Below are positions 46,425-55,276 of a stretch of DNA of 64,000 nucleotides, piece after piece. Source of the DNA: a bacterium (GTDB lineage: Bacteria; JAGOBX01); NCBI GenBank assembly GCA_029551925.1, contig JAKPEO010000032.1, forward strand, positions 27,599 through 91,598, read 5' to 3'. How positions within the stretch are numbered: the first letter of the stretch is position 1; every line of letters begins with the position of its first letter. The position numbers were made by a program, and so were the translations under genes. The notes beneath the pieces are model-generated. The model was not told the origin of the DNA. It did no database searches and was given only the letters and a program-made list of their open reading frames with translations.

Positions 46425-48092
46425 TTGTTATTTAAAGAAATTATTTCAGAAAAAATAAGCGCGATTATTAATGATTTATTTTCAATTGATGTTTCAGCAC
46501 ATATCGAACAATCTAAATTAGAAAAAGTTGGAGATTTTTCTACTAATATTGCAATGATATTGGCAGGCAAATTAAAAACCAAACCACTGGATATTGCCAA
46601 TAAAATAATCGAAAGATTAGAAAATGCTGATTTTTTGGAAAATGTAAATGTTACTAATCCGGGGTTTATTAATTTTCATGTATCAAAAAAATTTTTGAAT
46701 GAAACACTTTGCAAATTTTATAATAATTTCGAACAATTAATAAAAATTAATATCGGTGAAAATAAAAAATATAATATTGAATTTGTTAGCGCTAATCCAA
46801 CTGGTCCATTAAATGTCGTTAATGCGCGCGCAGCGTCAACAGGTGCGGCATTAGCAAATTTATTAAAACGCATAGGTTATGATGTAACAAAAGAATTTTA
46901 TATTAATGATGCAGGCAATCAAATAGAAATTTTTGCTAATTCTGTTAGATTGCGTTATTTAGAATTATTTGGTGAAAAAATCGATTTTCCGCCGGATCAT
47001 TATCAAGGCGAATATGTTATTGAAATTGCCAAAGAAATAAAAAAACGCCGCGCTGATAAATATATTAATTTATCTGAAACAGAACAGCGCGCAGCATTCA
47101 AAGATTTAGCAAAAAATATTGTTTTAGAATGGCAAAAATCGTCTTTAAAAGATTATGGCGTAGAATTTGATGTATGGTATAGCGAATATGATAATCTTCA
47201 TCAAACCGGCAAAGTTATGCAGACATTAGAATATTTAAAAAATAATAATTTAACAATAGAAGAAGACGGCGCAATTTGTTTGAACAGCAAAAAATCAGGC
47301 GATGATAAAAATCGCGCGCTTTTAAAAAGTAATGGTATACCTACTTATTTTCTTGCTGATTTAGCGTATCATAGAGATAAATTCGAGCGCGGTTTTGAAT
47401 ATATTTTAGATTTGTGGGGACCTGATCATCATGGACATATAAAACGCACTGAAATCGGTTTGAAAATGATGAATTTAAATGTTAATAATTTTAAAGTTAT
47501 GATTATTCAGCAAGTAAATTTTATTGATAACGGCGAGCATCTGAAAATGTCTAAACGAAAAGGACAAATTATTACTTTAAATGAATTAATGGCAGATATT
47601 CCGAATGATGTTTCAAAATTTTTCTTTTTGATGCGTAATAGCGACAGTCATTTAGATTTTGATATACAATTAGCCAAAACAGAGTCTCAAGAAAATCCTG
47701 TTTATTATGTGCAATATGCAAATGCCAGAATAAAAAGTATTTTTAGAAAATTGGAAGAAGAAGATGCGCGATTATTTCAAACTTTTAAATCTTATAAATT
47801 CGATAATTTAGATAAATTATCAGCAGACGAAAGCGAGAGAGAATTAATGAAAATAATCGTGATTTATACAGATGAAATTAAAGGCGCGGCGCTTAATCTT
47901 CAGCCGCATAGAATTACTAATTATTTAAGAAAATTAGCCGCAGCTTTTCATAGTTATTATAATAAAATTTCGATATTATCCGAAAATGACGAACAGACAA
48001 AATTGCAAAGATTGGCGCTTATTGACTGCGCTTCAAAAGTTTTTGTTGATGCTTTGAAAATTTTAAATATTAGCGCTCCTGAAAAAATGTAG
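46425..48092 (+). CDS. argS: Arginyl-tRNA synthetase with altered HIGH motif
   Basis: The 555-residue class I synthetase has the N-terminal Add-1 domain (residues 1-100), Rossmann catalytic core and C-terminal anticodon-binding DALR domain. SANPTGPL is followed by NVVN at residues 130-133 where most enzymes have HVGH or HIGH, so both signature histidines are replaced by Asn. KMSKR at 374-378 is intact, and YINDAGNQI is normal. The start is TTG, eight bases after AAGGAG; no ATG is nearby in frame. It is likely the only argS, and a functional variant. Confidence 0.93.
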   Translation: MLFKEIISEKISAIINDLFSIDVSAHIEQSKLEKVGDFSTNIAMILAGKLKTKPLDIANKIIERLENADFLENVNVTNPGFINFHVSKKFLNETLCKFYNNFEQLIKINIGENKKYNIEFVSANPTGPLNVVNARAASTGAALANLLKRIGYDVTKEFYINDAGNQIEIFANSVRLRYLELFGEKIDFPPDHYQGEYVIEIAKEIKKRRADKYINLSETEQRAAFKDLAKNIVLEWQKSSLKDYGVEFDVWYSEYDNLHQTGKVMQTLEYLKNNNLTIEEDGAICLNSKKSGDDKNRALLKSNGIPTYFLADLAYHRDKFERGFEYILDLWGPDHHGHIKRTEIGLKMMNLNVNNFKVMIIQQVNFIDNGEHLKMSKRKGQIITLNELMADIPNDVSKFFFLMRNSDSHLDFDIQLAKTESQENPVYYVQYANARIKSIFRKLEEEDARLFQTFKSYKFDNLDKLSADESERELMKIIVIYTDEIKGAALNLQPHRITNYLRKLAAAFHSYYNKISILSENDEQTKLQRLALIDCASKVFVDALKILNISAPEKM

Positions 48093-48252
48093 AGTGCGCT
48101 TCTAAAAGAGTTCCAATATTTTTTTCTTAGAGTTTCTCAGCATCTCTGCGGTGAATTTTATTTTCACTGGACAGCCGCAAAACGCGTAAAGTTTTTATTT
48201 AACATTTAATAATAAAATCCACAAAGGAGTAATAAGACACAAAGAAAAAAAA
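48093..48252. repeat. Degenerate dispersed intergenic repeat, copy 1
   Basis: This gap between convergent argS and the SPOR gene contains no ORF. Bases 48144-48167 match 54564-54587 in the opposite orientation at 23 of 24 positions (core TTCACCGCAGAG). A second block near 48173-48215 (reverse complement TTAAATAAAAACTTT, then GTTTTGCG) matches a block near 54637-54665. The 3' part has AGACACAAAGAA, the type of A/G-rich end found in such repeats. No transposase is linked. Confidence 0.65.
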
Positions 48253-48924
48253 TTAATTATATTCTAAAATATAAAAATTCGGAATGATGCCCTTGTTTTC
48301 TAATCGTTTGCCTTCGTTGTTTGCTTTTTCGCGTGAGTCGAATTTACCGTAACGGATTTTATAAAGAGTGCCGGTTCTTGGCGATTCGGTTTTATGAATA
48401 TAAGCGTTGAGCCCGCGCACTTTTAAGATGTCTTTGAATTGTTCCGCTTCGCGCTGCGTTTTATAAGAATAAATTTCTAATGTATAAAATTTTTCTTGTT
48501 TAGGTTTGGACACTGTTTTTTTTGCCGCGCTTTTTGATGGCGCTGTTTTTTTCTGTTCTTCACCTGACTTTTTTGATGTTTTAGTTTCTTTTGATTTTTC
48601 AGTTTTTTTCTCTTCTATTTGCTGCGCGGATTTTTTGTAATCAGCAATATTAGTTATATTTTGAGTTTTTGTATCATTCGCTACAGCTGCTAAAATTTTG
48701 GTGTCATTTTCAATTGCGAGTAATTGCGTGTCTGTTTTGATTTCTTCCGCGATTTTTTTACCTGCTAAATTGTCATTAATTTTTTTTATATTTGCCGCTT
48801 TACCCACAAAAAATCCGATTAAAAAAAATACAAAATTAATAAGAAAAAAAATTAAAATTATTATCTTAATAGATTTTTTTTGTATCTCGATATTATATTT
48901 TTTTACTGTGGCTTTTTCAGACAT
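48253..48924 (-). CDS. SPOR-domain membrane protein
   Basis: The 223-residue product has a cytoplasmic N-terminus, one membrane helix (about residues 19-40), a Lys/Glu/Ser-rich linker and a C-terminal SPOR domain (about 146-223; FYTLEIYSYKTQREAEQF, YKIRYGKFDSREKA). SPOR domains bind denuded peptidoglycan at division septa, so a FtsN/DedD-like or cell-wall role is likely. Only 54 bases separate it from coaE upstream, so the two may share a transcript. Confidence 0.88.
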   Translation of the reverse strand: MSEKATVKKYNIEIQKKSIKIIILIFFLINFVFFLIGFFVGKAANIKKINDNLAGKKIAEEIKTDTQLLAIENDTKILAAVANDTKTQNITNIADYKKSAQQIEEKKTEKSKETKTSKKSGEEQKKTAPSKSAAKKTVSKPKQEKFYTLEIYSYKTQREAEQFKDILKVRGLNAYIHKTESPRTGTLYKIRYGKFDSREKANNEGKRLENKGIIPNFYILEYN

Positions 48925-48978
48925 TTATATATTCGTCCTTCTAAAATTAATTATAAAAATATCCCTAAATTTGTTATT

Positions 48979-49560
48979 TTATATTTTTTTTAAAATATTG
49001 TCAACTTGTTTGTATAAATTTTTTAGGTCTTTTGTATTTTTTATGATAAAATCTGAATATTTGATTTTTTCAGCGCTCGGCATTTGTGCGGATATTCTAC
49101 TGATAATCTCTTTTTTTGATAATAAAGGATTACGCTGTTTCAATCGTTCGATTTGCAGTTTTTTTATAGTAGTCAGGCAAATGATTTTATCGCACATTTT
49201 GTGAATGCCCGATTCAATCAAAAGCGGCGCGCTTAAAAATATTATTTTTTCTGATTTATAGTTCTTTAGAATTTTATTGATTTTATTTATAACGAACGGA
49301 TGAGTAATTTTATTTAATATTTTGAGTTTTTTTGAGTCATTAAAAACAATATCAGCCAATTTTTTTTTGTTTAATGCCCCGTTTTTTTCAATAGCATTTG
49401 GAAAATTTTGTGAGATTGCTTTTAATAATTTTTTATCTGTTTTGAGCAGTTCATTATAAATTTCGTCGGCGCAGATGACAGTATAATTAAGATTTCTTAA
49501 ATAATTTGTTACTGCGCTTTTGCCAGTTGCAATATTTCCAGTAATTCCAAAAATTTTCAT
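48979..49560 (-). CDS. coaE: Dephospho-CoA kinase
   Basis: The 193-residue product catalyses the last step of coenzyme A synthesis. The P-loop GNIATGKS is at residues 8-15 and the family LSAPLLIE block near the middle. The start at 49560 removes a basic 16-residue extension and sets the P-loop at the usual distance from the N-terminus. The ribosome site is weak. It is divergent from the flagellin gene. Confidence 0.9.
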   Translation of the reverse strand: MKIFGITGNIATGKSAVTNYLRNLNYTVICADEIYNELLKTDKKLLKAISQNFPNAIEKNGALNKKKLADIVFNDSKKLKILNKITHPFVINKINKILKNYKSEKIIFLSAPLLIESGIHKMCDKIICLTTIKKLQIERLKQRNPLLSKKEIISRISAQMPSAEKIKYSDFIIKNTKDLKNLYKQVDNILKKI

Positions 49561-49674
49561 CTTTTGTGTTTTTATCGACTTATTTTTATGTTTTTTTATA
49601 AAAATCAAAAAAACTTTGAAAAATAATATTTGTCATTTAAAAAAAAATCAAATAAAAAAAAATAAAAAAAAAAT

Positions 49675-49701
49675 TAAAGTTTTGTTTAAGTTTGCCGATA
49701 A
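49675..49701 (+). promoter_or_regulatory. Consensus sigma-28 (FliA) promoter of the flagellin gene
   Basis: TAAAGTTT (49675-49682), an 11-base spacer, and GCCGATAA (49694-49701) match the FliA consensus at every base. The predicted start site is near 49708, giving a leader of about 160 bases. A weaker sigma-70-like pair (TTGAAA 49744, TATAAA 49766) lies downstream. Confidence 0.92.
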
Positions 49702-49803
49702 ATAAAGTAGAAAACTTATTTTGTATATTTTTTGTGAGGTTTATTGAAAAAATTAAAAAAAAGATTATAAAATTATAGTTTTTGGTAAAATTTATAAAGT
49801 AAA

Positions 49804-49866
49804 TTTTTTACGGATGAAAAATAAAACTAATTTTTTTGATTAGTTTTATGTTTCCACGGATGGAAA
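49804..49866 (+). promoter_or_regulatory. CsrA-like leader hairpins of the flagellin mRNA
   Basis: Two ACGGAT hexamers, at 49810-49815 and 49856-49861, each sit in a predicted hexaloop. The first is between T-rich and GAAAAA arms; the second is between TTTCC (49851-49855) and GGAAA (49862-49866), so the GGA-rich ribosome site is inside the second hairpin, four bases before the ATG at 49871. An 11-bp perfect hairpin (49821-49849) lies between them. GGA in a hairpin loop is the CsrA binding signature, and flagellin leaders in Bacillus carry two such sites. Binding here is inferred. Confidence 0.65.
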
Positions 49867-49870
49867 GTAA

Positions 49871-52800
49871 ATGATAAATATTACAGCATTAGATTCGTAT
49901 AAGTCATTGCGAATATTCAATACAGCCGGTAAAACCGTTGCAAAAGCAATGGAAAAATTATCTACTGGTTTTCGCATAAATTCTGCCGCTGATGATGCAG
50001 CCGGAGTATCTGTATCAGAAAAATTAACATTTACATTACGCGGAATAAAACAAAGTATAAAAAATATTGAAAATGCCGTATCTGTTTTACAGGTAGCGGA
50101 AAGCGGCTATAATACAATAACGAATCTTTTAAATCGCGCGCGAGTATTGGCAATACAAGCGTCTAATGATACATACACAGCTGAGGACCGTCAAAATCTC
50201 CACGAAGATTTTTGGAAATGTATCCAAGAAATTTATGATGTTTCAAATAAAGTAGAATACAATGGAAAAAAAATATTCGGCGATCCGAACTATGCTTTTT
50301 TTAAAAGACAGCCGACTATTTTAAATGCTGCGCCATTATATACAATATCAGAAACATTTACCACGCCTACGCCTACAACTGAACAGCGCGGAACAGTTAT
50401 AAATCAAACGCGCAGCATTACAGATCGCGCGAAATTAGGCGAAACAGAGTTCGATACATTTACGCCTATTGGTTATCAACAGACCTATTCGCCGACATTA
50501 ACAAACGATAATATTTATAATATCGGTTCGCAAGATGCGCCAATAACATTAGGCAATAGCGTTACGCCCGCGGCTATTGCAGTTAAAAAAGACGATGTTA
50601 ATTCTACTGCGACAGCCGGTATTTATCAAACGCAATCTATTGCTTCTACATTAAATTCAATTTATTATTCAGAAACATTTTCGCGCGGTTATGGTCAAGA
50701 GATTACGCAAGCGGTATGGAATGTCGGAGATACATTAAATATTGATGGTGCTGGTTTTTTAAATAATTCAGTGCGCGTATTTAATAAATCAACAAGCACT
50801 GTTTTATCCGAATGGGATGGAATAACTGGAGATTATGAAGTTGACTATATAAACGGAACAATAACCATCAAAGACACGACATTTATTGAGAATAACAATA
50901 CTTTAAGAATAGAATATTGGCGCGCAGGCGATGATATAATTACAACAGCGAATAATTTTATTAAAGACACGGTAAAAGTGCAGTATTCTACTGATAATGG
51001 CACAACCTGGACAAATGCGACTTTTGATGAACTGATTGACGATACAAATACAATTACATTGACAAATACGCCAATTGGCAATTTAGGTAAAATCACGCCT
51101 GAGCAGGGTTTTCTATATAGAGCGACTTATGTAAAAACCGGAACAAATACTATTGCTTTGAACGAAACACCAGATACAGACACAATAAAGATAAATATCG
51201 GCGGTTCGTTTTATTCGGCAGGTTCAGCTGCGTTTGGTACAAATACTTGGAAATATGACAGTGGCACAAATTCAATTATTATTGACCCGGGATTGTTAGA
51301 CGACGGCAATAGAAGCATAAACATTTCGTATGTCAAAAAAGATACTAATATAATCGCGCTGACAAATATGCCCGAGACATATTCAGGCGCTATTGGCGTG
51401 CAAATCGGCGGCACAACTCGAAGTGCTGGCACAGCCGCGTTCGGCACAAATACTTGGAAATACGATAGCGACACAAATTCAATTATTATAGATCCAGGAT
51501 TGTTAGACGATGCTAATACAACAATAAAAATTCGCTATATAGAATCCGGTAGTAATACGAATATTTATGATTTCGGCGTAAATCCATATATTACAGACGG
51601 TATGTCATTAAGAGTTGACGGCGGCGCAAGATTGGTAAAAGATACATCGTTTGAGATTGTCGGCAATCAAATAAATCTTATAGGGAGCGGGAGATTAATT
51701 GTAAACTCATCAGATTTTTCAGCAGCTTCGCCGCAGCGAACATTTTCATTAAAATATTTTACTGATAGTTCTCAATATAATAACATTGTATTTACAAATA
51801 CCCCGCTCGATATATTTTCTGCTGATAATATGAAATTAGGGTCAGAAATTGTAAAATTAAATTCCGCGGCATTGACATATAATACGCATTATTTAATTAA
51901 CAATGATAGCGCAGTAGATTTATCAAATGGCGTGGAGACCGCAAAAAATATTTATGCTGGCGATACGATAGTATTGGAGTATATTGACGCTTCAAAAATC
52001 CAATCAAAAGATACAGCATCTGCTGGTCCTGGCGAAATATTTTTTAATACTGACATTAATTGTGTTCAGATAAACGCTCAAAATTCATTTTTAATTGATA
52101 GTTTGATTTTTTCTGGATATACAGCAGGTACAGATTATGAATTTTATAATAGCGATGGAGTATATGCAGAAGGTGTGATTTTTTATCAAGATAAATTAAA
52201 AGGAAATGTTACTGGTTTACAATTAAAATATTTATTAGGTCATGATAATGAAGTAACATTAGATTATACGCCATTAGATTATGATGCTGATCCTAATTTA
52301 GCCGGCTCTGAAAAAATTAGTAAAAATGGCGTATTATTGACGCCGGGAACAGACTATATTTTTACAGCGCCGAATAAAATAAAATTATTAGGCGATAAAA
52401 TATTGACAAAATCAACAGATGTTTTGACTATGCAGTATCTACGCGCTTCAAATCCGAAAGGACACGATAATGTCTTAGGGACAGCAGATGATAATGAAGA
52501 TGAAAATATTTTCACGCTTACAAATGTTGATGGAGTAGTAGTGTCAAATTCTTTGAAGGTCTATGTTGACGGAGTATTACAAACTGAAGGAGTAAATTAT
52601 AATTTTGATAATGTAAACAACAAAATAATTTTTGTAAACGATAGAACAAATGGATTGGCCGGTAGATATAATCAAGTAAAAATAGATTATCAAGACAGCG
52701 CAAATCCTAATAAAATTACACTTTCTAAAAATATAATTGATTATGACGGCGATACTAATAATAGCGCGGCTGGTTCGGAGTTAGTATATATTGATATTGA

Positions 52801-54550
52801 TAATAACGGTAGTTATACGCTTGGAACAGATGTTGAACTGACGCAGGGGACGCATTATAATTTAGCAAATAACAATACCGCAATACAATTTACTAATGAC
52901 GGTTTAATTAGAATCGGCGATTACGGTAATCCCTATGTTAATGTTGATTATTTGTATTATGACGCTTCATATAATTCAATAGAAATTAATCTTACAGCCA
53001 ATTTAAAAGCGCAGTTTGGAAATATATTGCCAAATTCCGAAAAAATTTATGCTGATTTGAATTATAATGGAATACTCGATCCCGCTACTGAATTATTGAC
53101 TGCGAATGTTGATTATACTCTTGATTATAATACTAACACTTTAAGATTTGCTGATTATTTATTAAAAGGCAAACAAAAAATAAATATCCAATTTATTCAA
53201 GATGCGAAAAATACGGCAGCCGGCGGCTTGGGCTATGATGAAAATACATTTCAATTATCAAAAACGCCGTTGAATTATAACGGCGCTGCGCGTGTCTGGC
53301 TCAACGGCGCAGAACTCACAATAAACAGCGATTTTATTGTGGACTATAATAATAATCAAATAATATTAACAGGTGCAGGATTAGTCGGCTGCTATGCTTC
53401 AACTAATGCCAATGATGCGACTGACGATACAGCGCATACTATCAAAGTGAGTTATATCGCAGAAGACATATTTGAATTTGCTAAATTAACAGGCGCTTTC
53501 ACTAACCCATCTCCTAATCCCGGCGTTGCCGGCTTAATAAATGTTAATGCCGTTGGAACATACAGCGGTTTTCCGGGCATTGTCTGGGATGCTGATTCGC
53601 TGACTTTTTCGCAATATTCAATTAAAGTTGAAGTGAATGACGGCAGTGGCTGGCGCGTTATTACAAGAGATGAAAATAATGGTTGGGATTATATTAAGAC
53701 TGCTGTTGATAATACTCGATATTGGACTAATCCGATTACCGGCTTGAATTATTTCAGCGCAATTGATTTATATAAAAATGAAATACAACTTAATGGCACT
53801 GAACTATTAACTGCTAAACCTAATAATGAAAATCAAGTAAAAATAACTTATACATACGATTATTTCGAAGAATATCGAGTGCCGACATTCCCGGCAAGTT
53901 CGATGATACGCGATTTAACAGCGAGTTATTATAATACTCAAACTAATCAAATAGAAAATTTAGCGCAAGATTATAATGACGGATTTGAGATTATCACTAA
54001 TAATTTAGGATTGGATCCGTTTGGGTTGCCGTTGCAATCACATTATATTTCATTTCATGGAGAAAAAGGCAGTTTAAATAATCAATTTAATCCGCCGCAG
54101 ATAAATCTTAATTACGAGTATTATAATGAAGCAGACCGCGAGCCATTCAGTTTTCAAGTGCGCACTGGCAATGAAATCAGCGAAATAAAAACAATAACAA
54201 TTAAACCTGTCAGCGTGTATAGCTTGGGTTTGGCTGATTTGGAGATTACTGATAAAGCTTCAGCGCAGAACGCAATACAAAAAATCGACCAAGTTTTAAA
54301 TTATTTGAATGAATCAAGAACAGAACTCGCCTCTCAAACTGCGTCGTTATTATCTAAATATACAAGATTAGAAAGAAGTTTAGACGGCATTGATTCAGCG
54401 TTAGCATCAATAAAATCAGCAGATATGGCGGAAGCGGCAATGGAATTTTATAAAACTAAATTATTGCAACAAAAAACTTTGAGCGTTTTTAATTATTCAA
54501 AATTGCGGCAGGTCACTCCTATAAATATCATTTCTAAAAATTATAAATAA
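49871..54550 (+). CDS. fliC: Giant flagellin
   Basis: The 1,559-residue product has the conserved flagellin N-terminus (about 1-140; KAMEKLSTGFRINSAADDAAG, then QVAESGYNTI) and C-terminus (about 1450-1559; LNESRTELASQTASLLSKYTRLE, SADMAEAAMEF). Both form the D0/D1 core of the filament. Between them about 1,300 residues form the surface domain, made of many beta units with a common pattern (G-x-x-L-x-x-G-x-D-Y, then I-x-F/L and V-x-Y). Ordinary flagellins are 250-550 residues. No signal peptide, as expected for type III export. It has a sigma-28 promoter and a structured leader. No other flagellar gene is in the window. Confidence 0.93.
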   Translation: MINITALDSYKSLRIFNTAGKTVAKAMEKLSTGFRINSAADDAAGVSVSEKLTFTLRGIKQSIKNIENAVSVLQVAESGYNTITNLLNRARVLAIQASNDTYTAEDRQNLHEDFWKCIQEIYDVSNKVEYNGKKIFGDPNYAFFKRQPTILNAAPLYTISETFTTPTPTTEQRGTVINQTRSITDRAKLGETEFDTFTPIGYQQTYSPTLTNDNIYNIGSQDAPITLGNSVTPAAIAVKKDDVNSTATAGIYQTQSIASTLNSIYYSETFSRGYGQEITQAVWNVGDTLNIDGAGFLNNSVRVFNKSTSTVLSEWDGITGDYEVDYINGTITIKDTTFIENNNTLRIEYWRAGDDIITTANNFIKDTVKVQYSTDNGTTWTNATFDELIDDTNTITLTNTPIGNLGKITPEQGFLYRATYVKTGTNTIALNETPDTDTIKINIGGSFYSAGSAAFGTNTWKYDSGTNSIIIDPGLLDDGNRSINISYVKKDTNIIALTNMPETYSGAIGVQIGGTTRSAGTAAFGTNTWKYDSDTNSIIIDPGLLDDANTTIKIRYIESGSNTNIYDFGVNPYITDGMSLRVDGGARLVKDTSFEIVGNQINLIGSGRLIVNSSDFSAASPQRTFSLKYFTDSSQYNNIVFTNTPLDIFSADNMKLGSEIVKLNSAALTYNTHYLINNDSAVDLSNGVETAKNIYAGDTIVLEYIDASKIQSKDTASAGPGEIFFNTDINCVQINAQNSFLIDSLIFSGYTAGTDYEFYNSDGVYAEGVIFYQDKLKGNVTGLQLKYLLGHDNEVTLDYTPLDYDADPNLAGSEKISKNGVLLTPGTDYIFTAPNKIKLLGDKILTKSTDVLTMQYLRASNPKGHDNVLGTADDNEDENIFTLTNVDGVVVSNSLKVYVDGVLQTEGVNYNFDNVNNKIIFVNDRTNGLAGRYNQVKIDYQDSANPNKITLSKNIIDYDGDTNNSAAGSELVYIDIDNNGSYTLGTDVELTQGTHYNLANNNTAIQFTNDGLIRIGDYGNPYVNVDYLYYDASYNSIEINLTANLKAQFGNILPNSEKIYADLNYNGILDPATELLTANVDYTLDYNTNTLRFADYLLKGKQKINIQFIQDAKNTAAGGLGYDENTFQLSKTPLNYNGAARVWLNGAELTINSDFIVDYNNNQIILTGAGLVGCYASTNANDATDDTAHTIKVSYIAEDIFEFAKLTGAFTNPSPNPGVAGLINVNAVGTYSGFPGIVWDADSLTFSQYSIKVEVNDGSGWRVITRDENNGWDYIKTAVDNTRYWTNPITGLNYFSAIDLYKNEIQLNGTELLTAKPNNENQVKITYTYDYFEEYRVPTFPASSMIRDLTASYYNTQTNQIENLAQDYNDGFEIITNNLGLDPFGLPLQSHYISFHGEKGSLNNQFNPPQINLNYEYYNEADREPFSFQVRTGNEISEIKTITIKPVSVYSLGLADLEITDKASAQNAIQKIDQVLNYLNESRTELASQTASLLSKYTRLERSLDGIDSALASIKSADMAEAAMEFYKTKLLQQKTLSVFNYSKLRQVTPINIISKNYK
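51143..51550 (+). repeat. Tandem ~68-residue repeat inside flagellin
   Basis: Residues encoded by 51143-51343 and 51344-51550 align almost end to end. The core AAFGTNTWKYDS, TNSIIIDPGLLDD is identical apart from one residue, and the DNA is close to identical over about 90 bases with a 207-base offset. This is a recent duplication, younger than the other surface-domain units. Confidence 0.85.
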
Positions 54551-54761
54551 TCGTTTTGCTGCTGTGAAAACAAAATTCACCGCAGAGGAAGATAATTTCA
54601 CTTACATTGTGGCTTGTTTTATCTTCGTGTCTTAGTGTTAAAATAAAAACTTTGGGGTTTTTGCGTGAATCTTTGCGAACTTTGCGGTGAAAATACCGCA
54701 AAGTTCGCAAAGATGGCTGACTTACAATAATTGTCAGGCAAGATGCTTGACTTACACTTTA
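54551..54761. repeat. Degenerate dispersed intergenic repeat, copy 2, with 20-bp hairpin
   Basis: This gap between convergent flagellin and binding-protein genes has no ORF. 54564-54587 matches copy 1. Bases 54669-54714 form a perfect 20-bp stem (arms beginning ATCTTTGCGAAC) with a 6-base loop. A third element at about 54735-54753 (GTCAGGCA, AGA, TGCTTGAC) is an 8-bp hairpin with one wobble, flanked by two copies of TGACTTACA. The hairpin could also end transcription from both sides. Confidence 0.75.
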
Positions 54762-55244
54762 TTATTTTAATCCTTCATTACCGTCGATTTTCAAAAATAA
54801 CAAATCGCCTTTGATATTGTCTTGAATATCTTTATAAAAACAATAGCCGATTGCGCCTTCCATTTTGGATACCATCATCTGCACCATAACAGCGGTTTTT
54901 TTGCTTTCTGGCGGATTTTCTTTACCTTCGATTCTTTTTTGTATCCAATATTTCTTTTCATCTTCACCGGACATTTTCAATACTAATTTTTGTAGAGCTG
55001 CGCGTTCTGGCGAATCAATCGCTAAATTGAATGCAGTAATATTTCCGCTTTTTTTGTCAGGCCAGGCAGTCATCTTGCTTAAATATATTTGTTCTAATTC
55101 TTTTAATGTCAGACTATCGGTTTTTACTGACGCTTTATTAGCGAAAAATACGAGCGCATCAGCGTCAGGCGCGGCATTAGCGACATTAACAAAAACCGAA
55201 AATACAAAAATAAATAATATCAAAGTTATAATTTTTTTATACAT
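54762..55244 (-). CDS. Small periplasmic phosphate-type binding protein
   Basis: The 160-residue product has a signal peptide (LILFIFVFSVFVNVANAA) and a short PBP-like domain: LTLKELEQIYLSKMTAWP, then SPERAALQKLVLKM and EGAIGYCFY. These features match compact PstS-related proteins that occur beside phosphate-selective porins. The start at 55244 has AGGAGG nine bases upstream, replacing a longer open frame with no such site. It follows the porin gene by 32 bases on the same strand, so the pair likely act together at the envelope. No PstCAB is in the window. Confidence 0.8.
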   Translation of the reverse strand: MYKKIITLILFIFVFSVFVNVANAAPDADALVFFANKASVKTDSLTLKELEQIYLSKMTAWPDKKSGNITAFNLAIDSPERAALQKLVLKMSGEDEKKYWIQKRIEGKENPPESKKTAVMVQMMVSKMEGAIGYCFYKDIQDNIKGDLLFLKIDGNEGLK

Positions 55245-55276
55245 AACCAAACCTCCTTTTCTTAAAATTAATAAAA

